Below are positions 57,237-64,000 of a stretch of 64,000 nucleotides of DNA, one piece after another. This DNA comes from Deuterostichococcus epilithicus (taxonomy: Eukaryota; Chlorophyta; Trebouxiophyceae; Prasiolales; Stichococcaceae), in assembly GCA_033439295.1 (NCBI GenBank), contig JAVTLE010000010.1, forward strand, positions 434,001-498,000, in the 5' to 3' direction. Each line of letters opens with the position of its first letter. Position 1 is the first letter of the stretch. Position numbers and translations under genes: made by a program. The notes under the pieces were generated by a model. The model searched no databases. It was not told the origin of the DNA and saw only the letters and a program-made list of their open reading frames with translations.

Positions 57237-58170
57237 ATGGCGGATGGCGACGCCGCGATCGCAGCTGAACTGCTGGCGTGCATTGACAGCGCAGGCTGTG
57301 AGTCTGCACAGCGGCGCGACCAGACGTGCACCAGCCATAACGAGCTGCAATCAGCACAGCATCCGCAGCACGGCAGTCGTGCTGGCGAGCCGTTGGAAGC
57401 TAGCGAAGCCACTGCCGCTGGTGCCGCCGCTAGCACCACGCATGTGCACAACTCTGACGATGCTGACGACCCGGCGGAGGACATGAAAGCCTGCCTGTTC
57501 AGCCTGCTGCAACGCAAGTGTCCGGAGCTGAAAATTACCTGCAATGCGCTTGGTATGCTGGAGGGCCTGCTGGACCAGGTAATGGAGTGCAAACTGTCGT
57601 GCAAGGCTGGCTCTCAAGTACACACTTCTGCAGCGAGAAGCGTATACACTTCCGCACATACTGGCTGATGCAGGCTAGGCCACCACTTTCTCGCAGATCG
57701 TGCAAAAGGTGCTGGCGGAGGCACTCTTACAGACCGAGGCGGCAGACGCTGGCGACCCTGAGCCACTCACCAGCCTGGCCATCCAACAGGCGAGCAGGCG
57801 TTTGCATGAAGAACCCGCACGCTTGTAGAATCACCACCGGCGGATGTATCGGCCCTGGGCCACACCCTTATGGGGCACCAGATGAGCCGCAACTCATCCC
57901 CAGAATGGCCTCCTATTGTCGTAAAAGTCGAAGGAGGATCGATGCTGGGAATCACTGGCATCCTGATGCACGCAGGCGGTGAGGAAGCTGTTGCCCAACG
58001 AGCAGTTGCGTCCGTACCTTCCGACGGCGACAAAGCAGGCCTGGCACATGGACAAACAGAGCTTGCGGGGGATCAAGCGGCGGCGGGCAGAGGCGACGGA
58101 GGAAGATTTTGAAGGCGAGCTGCAGCTTGAACCAAATGCTGATGCAGCGTTCACGTCAGATGACAAGTAA
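57237..58170 (+). CDS. Histone-fold protein resembling histone H2B, divergent, 209 aa
   Basis: Exons 57237-57578, 57697-57789 and 57976-58170 join in phase 0. ATG at 57237. After about 70 low-complexity residues (Ala/Asp-rich) come CLFSLLQRKCPELKITCNAL, GMLEGLLDQIVQKVLAEALL, an insert (QTEAADAGDPEP), then LTSLAIQQAVRKLLPNEQLR and PYLPTATKQAWHMDKQSL. These align in order with H2B alpha-1/alpha-2, loop 2 (TITSREIQTAVRLLLPGEL) and alpha-C. The tail is acidic and basic (GIKRRRAEATEEDF). The acidic N-terminal region replaces the usual Lys-rich H2B tail. It may be an H2B variant or another histone-fold factor. Intron 2 uses a GC donor (CAACAG|GCGAGC), and the AVRKLLP junction depends on it. Confidence 0.7.
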
Positions 58171-58253
58171 GAATGATGTGTCTAGATTGTGTGGGCAGTC
58201 ACCCAAACTGAGCTATTTGCGCCCCTCTTGCATCATTGCCACATATTCGAATG

Positions 58254-61200
58254 CTACCAGCCTAGCAGTGCAAAAGACATGGGCGCCAATTCTGCCACTG
58301 TCCACCCGATGCTTGCGTATGCGGCGAACCGCGCTGTGACCACCACATCCATTGGCCGCCCCTTCTCATCGACCGGAATGCCATAGCGGTCCCACTCTGC
58401 GCTCTTGCTGAGGCTGTGCTGCGGTGGCTGCCACAGGCGCCGCAGCTGCACCTGCGCGGCCTCAGTTTCGGGTCATCAAATGCGGCCAATCATGACAGAA
58501 GTTGCCGCGTGTTCCTTGCTGAAGCAGCAGCAGCCCAAAGTTCACTTGCAATGCGAGAAGACACACTGCATAACCGTTCGTATCATGTCATAAGGGATGG
58601 ATGGGGACAGCACGCATGTTTTGAGAAGGAGCGCACCGGGAAGAACAGGTACAATGGCGGGATAAAGAATAATGCGACAGACTTGGCGACCGTCTGAATG
58701 GCCGCGATCAGCAGATAACCTGCACAGCAGTGCAGATTGCGAGTCTAGATAGTAAACAAAAATGTGAAGCAGTCATGACGTGGCACAGTCAGCCGACAGA
58801 CCGCCGGGCGATGGCCATCCGGCGGGTGAGAGGAACATCAGCGGCAGATGCTGTAAATGCGAATTGGCTTTCACAAAGCCCTGTTTGAAAGTCTGCTACA
58901 GGGAACCGCACCGATGCCAAGCCGGCGCAGCACCGCCCAGGCGCCTCCCTGAGACACGAGCGAGCCCCACACCGGGCCCAGGAAGAGGATCTGCCCGTAT
59001 GCACGGCAGAGCCCGGTGGCGGTGCCGAACGCCACCGCCACGAAAGCCGTCGAGTCAGCATATGACGGTGTGTGCCGCACCGGCCGCGGATGACACCGCA
59101 GCAGCACTATCATCGCCAGCAGCTGCACAATTGTGAATGGCCTGTTGTCATGCAGATGTGCAGCAGTGATTCGCACGTTGCAAACTAATACAACCCATTG
59201 GAACGCTGATACCCAGGTCTCGACCGCTTCTACATGCTGCTATGAGCAGGAGCACAATGGAGCAGCGGCACGACAGTGCTATGAGAACAGCGGGCTGCAA
59301 TAAGCAACTGCTTTGCAGCTGGCCGAGCTGCCGATCGGGCCAGAGAAGGCATCGGGGCTCACTAGCAGCGGCACAGCCACAGCCGGCCTCGTGTTGACGA
59401 TGAAAACTTCCAGCTCATCTGTGTGAGCAGGCGCAGACACCAGTCAGCGCGCCTGATGAAGTCCAAGTGCCGTCTCACTGAAGCATGCCTTGCCAAATTA
59501 TGTCGTGCTGTCACTCTAGACAAGTTCTGGTGACACACTCACCATCGACTGTGATGAAGAAATTCAGAACGGCGACGCCGCCGAGCATGCCACCGAGCAC
59601 ATCAATTGGCTGCAGACCACGAAACAGCACTGAATTGGTCGTTTCATTTGATTCGATCACGAACACCTCGCATTTGCTCACTTCATGGGCAACTGGCCAG
59701 CCACATATCCAATGTGACCACCATGGCAGACGCCGGCAATAGAGGCCTCAGAGTGGGCAGCGTCCTCACCGTGTGCATGCCAAGGTACATTCGCGAAAAT
59801 GCAATGAATGCGATCCACACCGAAGCGAGCACGTACAGGCACCGTCCTGTGAACGTGTCGATGAAGCCTTGCTCCTGCGCAAATGATGAAAAGGTCGCAT
59901 TGTGAACAAGATCCCCGCTGGCAGAGGAAATCAGTGGTGATACGCACATGACAAGCACAGGGCATGCAAGCACTGGAGACACGCACGTGATGGGTCGTGC
60001 AAGTTTTGGGTCGGAGGCAGTGCAGGCCGCGCACCAAAGAATAGTATATCATGTAGTAGTTGAGCACGCAGGAGTTGAGTGTGTGGGATGACGGCAGGCC
60101 AAACTCCTGCAGGTACCACGTCACAGCTTTGCAGAGAACCAGACAGCAGCACGATCGAGCGTCTGGCCTGTTGGCCACAACAGCTTAGACAGCAGGTTTT
60201 ACCACAATCGCACAACATCACGACCAGTGCAGCACCCATCCACACTTGGGCGATGTGGCACAGCAGGCCAAGCTGCCAATGGCTCATTTGTCAGGCATGT
60301 GTCAGTTCGGAGACCTGTCCCCGTTCGTCAGGTCCGCATCCGACTTGCAAGGCAGCAGAAGCATGCCTGCGCGCTGCTGATGAGCTCGCCGGTTTGCTGG
60401 TGCGGCACTACCCGCGGCTGCCCGTCTACAACCGCCACACCCGCGGGCCGCGGAGCGCACACCAGGTCCTACAGGGATCGCTTCCCTGTCGTCAGTGGAT
60501 GCGTGATGCGCCCCCAAAGCTGGAGGCAATTGATGGCTGTACATGCAGACGCGTCTGCATGCTGGCTTCAGGTTGCTGGCGAGTGACCAGCGACGGATCA
60601 GGCGGATTATGCCCTCAATTCCCGGCTGCATGCCAGCCTATTGCAAGGCGTCCTACTGCCACCTGTCCTGTCGGCATGTTCGCCGTAGTGCATCGAACAT
60701 CCTGGAGCGCACTTTCATGGCGTTGCCCACGAACATGGCGAAAGCCAGGAGGAAGATCAGGCGCCAGCCCAGCTGGGGACTCACTGCCTGCGCGTCACAC
60801 TGGTATGAGATGTGCGCTTGTTGAGCGGCACTGGCGGCCAGGCACGACACCAGTGGCTGCAGCTCTCCCACATTGCAACAAGGGACCTTCGTCGTGTCCA
60901 CCCAGCCTGTCGGCATTGGCTGTGTGGACCATTTCTTTTGCAGTGCCCCGATGACGCACCCAGAATACCGCCGGCAGGAAGCTGACGTAAAACTCCACAC
61001 TGACTGTGAGGCAGCACCTGCAGACGCTTCGTCGTGGTAATTCATGAGCAAGCACGTCGAAGCAGCAACAGACGGTCTTCAAGCCTGCTCCTTTCGGATT
61101 GTGCCAGGATCCTCACGATCTCTGCACATGGGAATTTGCCGCACAGCCACGTTACCATGAGCAGATGGACGTCAGCACCGGGTGCCGCAGCGCCTGAAGC

Positions 61201-61379
61201 TGCTGCACGCGCTGCACGCCGCGCTCGACGTGGAACAACACCCACGGCCGCACCGCAGCCCGGAACACGCCGTGCACCGGCGGCAGGAACAGCGGCACAA
61301 ACAGGCACGCTGCCAGGCTCCGGCTGACCCAGGTTTCGAAAGGCAGCCCCGAGGCGGCGGCCACCGTCTCATCTTTCAT
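58254..61379 (-). CDS. Sphingosine-1-phosphate-type phosphatase (PAP2), multi-span membrane
   Basis: Exon 1 (about 61156-61379) starts at ATG 61379 with MKDETVAAASGLPFETWVSR and a hydrophobic helix (LAACLFVPLFLPPVHGVF). Further exons encode VEFYVSFLPAVFW, LGWRLIFLLAFAMFVGNAMK and, at about 60366-60475, DLVCAPRP. Then come EFGLPSSHTLNSCVLNYYMI at about 60040-60111, FIAFSRMYLGMHT at about 59771-59876, PIDVLGGMLGGVAVLNFFIT at about 59530-59604, and helices to the C-terminus (58254-58451, ending SFALLGW). All three PAP2 motifs are present: K-x6-RP (KDLVCAPRP), PSSH, and SR-x5-H-x3-D (SRMYLGM-H-TPI-D). The catalytic side would face the ER lumen, as in LCB3/SPP-type phosphatases that act on long-chain-base phosphates. 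The intron after ISSAQ needs a GC donor. The junction before the last exon is not resolved. Confidence 0.9.
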
Positions 61380-62551
61380 GTTTCAGGCAGCACAGCTCTA
61401 TCTGGAAGGACGCTTTGGCGCCACAAGCAGCTGTCACGGCGGCGACAGCAGCAGCCAGGAGGCGATCACATACGCAGCCTCATGTCAGAACCAAACTAGC
61501 GGAAGTGAAGCTGCATCTGTCAAAGACGTGCTGATGTTATTGCACAGCAGGAAGGAAGCAGTTGCTGCTGCAGACCGGGTGCAAATTGTGGAAGCGTTGT
61601 AGAACCGTGCGCTGCGACAGCCGCAGCGCTGATCTATAAGAATTATAGTTGAATTGCCAGCCGGCTTGTGTGTTGTGCAGTGCTGCGTCTTACCTGCGGC
61701 TGTGGATTCCTGTGCTGCTGGGGGAGGTCACCTTTCTGCTTGTTTACACCTCTGCTTCGTTTCGACAAGGAGTCGCAATTGCAGCAGATCTCAGCAGAAG
61801 GCGCAGGGACACCTTGATTCCGAGACAGCACAGAATCGTTAGTGAGCTGCTGCAGGCCGCCGCCGCTTGTCGTCGCGAAGTCGGGGTGGCAGACAAATCG
61901 TTTCGATCCGGCAAACATCATGTCGCCGTCACCAGAAGCCTCGCCCGCAAAGTCGAGGTCCAGGTAATCATGACCTGCAATCTGGTGAATGTGCAAAGGC
62001 GGCTGCATGTCGAAGCCACTGTGCTGGAAATTGTGCAACATCACCCTGACACCGTCTTGCAAGGTCTGACACAGCCACGCATCACAACGAAGGCTTGCCA
62101 TTCTGTGTGCACAGGAGCCGGAGCCTTTCGAGGGCGCGGAGCGCGACGCCCAAGTCCCGGAGCCGCTCGCGTGAGCCGCTGCACCTTTTCCCGCCCCCTC
62201 CGCTGCAGCGCCCATCAAAACCAAAGCTTCCGTTTGCGCAGCAGCGCCGGCGGCGGCCGAAACACTGACGAGGCCATCGGCCAGGGCGCTCTGCTCGAGG
62301 CGTGAGCCTCATCGCTGCCGCAGCGGCCATGCCGCTGTCCCAGCCGGGCCGTCGCTACTGCTGCTGCTGCTGCTGCTGCCACCACCTGCTTGCTGCACCT
62401 CCCGCATAGTCAGCGGCGCACCCAGCTGCCTGCTCATGCTGCTGCTGCTGCTGCTGCCCGCACACGTGCAAAGCCACAGCCTGGTCGCGTCCTCCCCGCG
62501 TGCGTGGTCTGCGGCATAATTTGCCACGCGAGGTAGGGCGTCTTCCTGCGA
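61380..62551. other. Unresolved region with competing open frames and Ser/CTG tracts
   Basis: Two long frames face each other: 61649-62305 (+, 218 codons) and 61643-62224 (-, 193 codons). The minus one has somewhat more protein-like sequence (HIHQIAGHDYLDLDFAGEAS). Neither has a recognisable domain. A further minus frame, 62309-62554, would start MSQEDALPRVANYAADHARG and contains two poly-Ser runs from CTG/CAG repeats. I cannot decide which, if any, is expressed. Confidence 0.3.
62353..62456. repeat. CTG/CAG trinucleotide tracts
   Basis: Two tracts of seven to eight CTG units lie at about 62356-62379 and about 62437-62456. On the minus strand they encode runs of six to eight Ser within an open frame (62309-62554). 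Such tracts are common in green-algal coding DNA. Confidence 0.8.
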
Positions 62552-62891
62552 CATGTTTGGGCCAGCAAATGAGCAGCGTGCCATCCTTCAGGCAATGCAG
62601 ATTGGCGGCCAGCGGCTGGCTTTAACGCTTGGTGATATACTGTCCATGCCACAGGAGATCCCATCATACAGGGAGAGGCGTGCATTGTGCCTCAGCAGAG
62701 CTTTGTACACTGTTCTGATGTTTCAGCCTGACCTGGGCTGTGCGGTGCTTGCACAGTTTCGCGCGGACGTGTGCGCAGCCGCAGCCGCAGTCCCATCAGG
62801 TGAGTTAAGCCCTGCACAGCCACTCGGTCGATGTGCACAGTGAGCCTCGCCACGCAAGCCATGTGCTGAAGATCGGCCTCCTGAGAGCTCT

Positions 62892-64000
62892 TTGCATGGC
62901 GCTGCTGTGTACTACATGCACCAGTTTGTGGCTTCAATAAGCTTCAAGCTCAGATGTGAGGAGCTCAAAAACCGCAGGCGGCGCTCGCGCAGCAATAGCA
63001 GCCCCCGCCGCCGCTCGCGCACGCCGGTCCGCCGCTCCCGCAGCCGCTCCCCCCGCGGCGGCGGCGGCGAGCCCTACTGGCAGGTTCGCACTCTCGAGAT
63101 GCCTCAGCAGCCTGCCTTTCGTCGTCGCTGTCCCCTTCTGCAGTCCTGGGGTTGGCCAGCCGGCAGTCACTTACATGTTTATGCAGTGCGGCAGGCAGAT
63201 GTGGAGGACATGCACCTGACAGTGATAGCTGCAACACCCTATTCCATGCTGCATTCACCATTGCGCTGTGCTTCGTGTGCTCCACCTTCTGCCTGCCGTG
63301 CCACCCCTACCGCAGTCCTGCGCATTTCGTGTTACACGACTCTGCTTACTTTCCGTGTGCACCAGAAAAAGCTGAACCGCCTGATTGATGACGGCGTCGT
63401 GCGCGCGGGCGAGATCGACAACCGCACGCTGGATGCCCTCGAAGGTGCGCGGGCCCGTGAAACAGCCTGCAAACAATTCGCAGTTGCGGGAGCTAAGGGT
63501 TTAGGGCTTGCAGTGATCAGCAGTTGTCACCTGTTTGCTCAAGGCTCGCACACAAATTGCCATGCACTGCCGTGCAGACCTGTCGGCAGAGCTGGCGGAG
63601 TGTGCCATTGAGCGCTTTGCGGAGGCCAACTTCAGGAACATCAACAACAAGAGCGGCTTCCTCATGGTGGGTTTATGGCCATGCGACAAACATTGGGCCG
63701 CGTGCTGCAAGTGACTGGCGCCTTCATGTGAAGCATCTGGAGAGTCTGCAGGGGCCATGTCGTGGTACGGGCAGCGGCGCCAGCCTTGAGCTCTCGCTCT
63801 GCAAGGCTTCGACTTGAGCTCATCACCCGAGCCGAAGGCACGTTTCGACTGGATCAGGTGGTCACCTCAGATCCTTCATCGTGCTTGCGCAGGGCATTAT
63901 CCGGCGGGTGAAGGAGGACGGTCCCGACACTGGCGACAATGTCAACTTCGACCTGTTGTCACGCTCCGTGCGCCACCGGCTGCGCGACCTCATGGACGAT
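62892..64000 (+). CDS. RS-rich RNA-binding protein with hnRNP-Q-type acidic domain (partial)
   Basis: The first clear exon ends at 63083. It encodes ELKNRRRRSRSNSSPRRRSR then TPVRRSRSRSPRGGGGEPYW, an SR-protein-like RS stretch. Exons 63366-63444, 63578-63666 and 63893-64000 (cut by the window end) join in phase. They encode KKLNRLIDDGVVRAGEIDNR, TLDALEG, DLSAELAECAIERFAEANFR, NINNKSGFLMGIIRRVKEDG and a further helical piece. The LIDxGVVRxxEID...NKSGFLMGIIRRV pattern is the acidic helical domain of hnRNP Q/R-like proteins. RRM domains would be expected past the window but are not visible here. The start is unresolved. An upstream frame from ATG 62553 (MFGPANEQRAILQAMQIGGQ) reaches a donor at about 62800 but does not join in phase. 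Nuclear RNA-processing role inferred from family. Confidence 0.7.

Noticed and set aside
60535-60565. Palindrome around TGCAGACGCGTCTGCA
   Set aside because: A 16-base perfect palindrome, but single, intronic in the PAP2 phosphatase gene, and without any repeated context.
62553-62800. First exon of the RS-rich gene starting MFGPANEQRAILQ
   Set aside because: The donor phase does not fit the RS exon in the frame that encodes the RS repeats. The ATG also overlaps, on the opposite strand, the start of another open frame.
1-64000. tRNA, rRNA, CRISPR arrays, bacterial operons, prophage or transposase genes
   Set aside because: None seen. Repeats present are exon-edge copies, a foldback, one direct repeat, telomere-like motifs and trinucleotide tracts.

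Overview
The window is nuclear DNA from a green alga. It is GC-rich and gene-dense. Genes are split into many short exons, with introns of roughly 30-900 bases whose donors are mostly GTGCG- or GTGAG-like and whose acceptors end in TGCAG. Introns repeatedly carry the plant-type telomere unit TTTAGGG. The families present (WNK kinase, PASTICCINO1-type FKBP, a FabZ with an N-terminal extension like a plastid transit peptide) fit Chlorophyta, probably a chlorellalean/trebouxiophyte. That placement is inference. Three N positions (about 6166 and 34055-34056) show a draft assembly.

Layout from left to right. 1-186: a repeat copy. 481-2467 (-): an unrecognised secreted protein. About 2.8-6.5 kb (+): an unrecognised multi-exon gene. 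7024-7439 (-): a small membrane protein. 8074-9313 (+): a coiled-coil protein. 9784-12336 (-): an Ala/Gln-rich protein. 12371-18923 (-): a kinesin of 19 exons. 19120-24962 (-): a PAS1-like FKBP/TPR protein. 25538-27008 (+): FabZ. 27446-29681 (-): an FRA10AC1 homologue. 29878-30262 (-): a small protein. 30798-37317 (+): a WNK kinase. 38328-43136 (-): ZPR1. 43638-44.77 kb (+): a weak gene. 44995-48575 (-): an LRR/F-box-like protein. 49167-53072 (+): YVH1/DUSP12. 53665-56681 (-): a histidine-phosphatase (PGAM-like) protein. 57237-58170 (+): a histone-fold, H2B-like protein. 58254-61379 (-): a sphingosine-phosphate-type PAP2 phosphatase. About 62.9 kb to the end (+): an RS-rich hnRNP-Q-type protein, cut by the window end.

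The genes do not form one pathway. They are a mixed housekeeping set: fatty-acid synthesis, sphingolipid turnover, chaperone/isomerase, mitotic motor, ion/stress kinase, ribosome maturation phosphatase, RNA processing and chromatin.

The most unusual signal is in the introns. At least eight genes carry decayed copies of the edge of a neighbouring exon, including the splice site, inside the adjoining intron (or just past the stop codon in one case). This looks like recurrent tandem duplication across exon-intron boundaries. Two further features stand out. About 9% of the introns I could resolve need a GC donor rather than GT. One ZPR1 intron contains a near-perfect foldback of about 83 nt per arm that could be a small-RNA precursor.

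Exon limits were derived by hand from frame, splice consensus and phase. For kinesin, PAS1, FabZ, FRA10AC1, WNK, ZPR1, YVH1 and the histone-fold gene all phases chain without a conflict. For others the gaps are stated. Untranslated regions were not predicted. I saw no rRNA, tRNA, CRISPR array or autonomous transposon.
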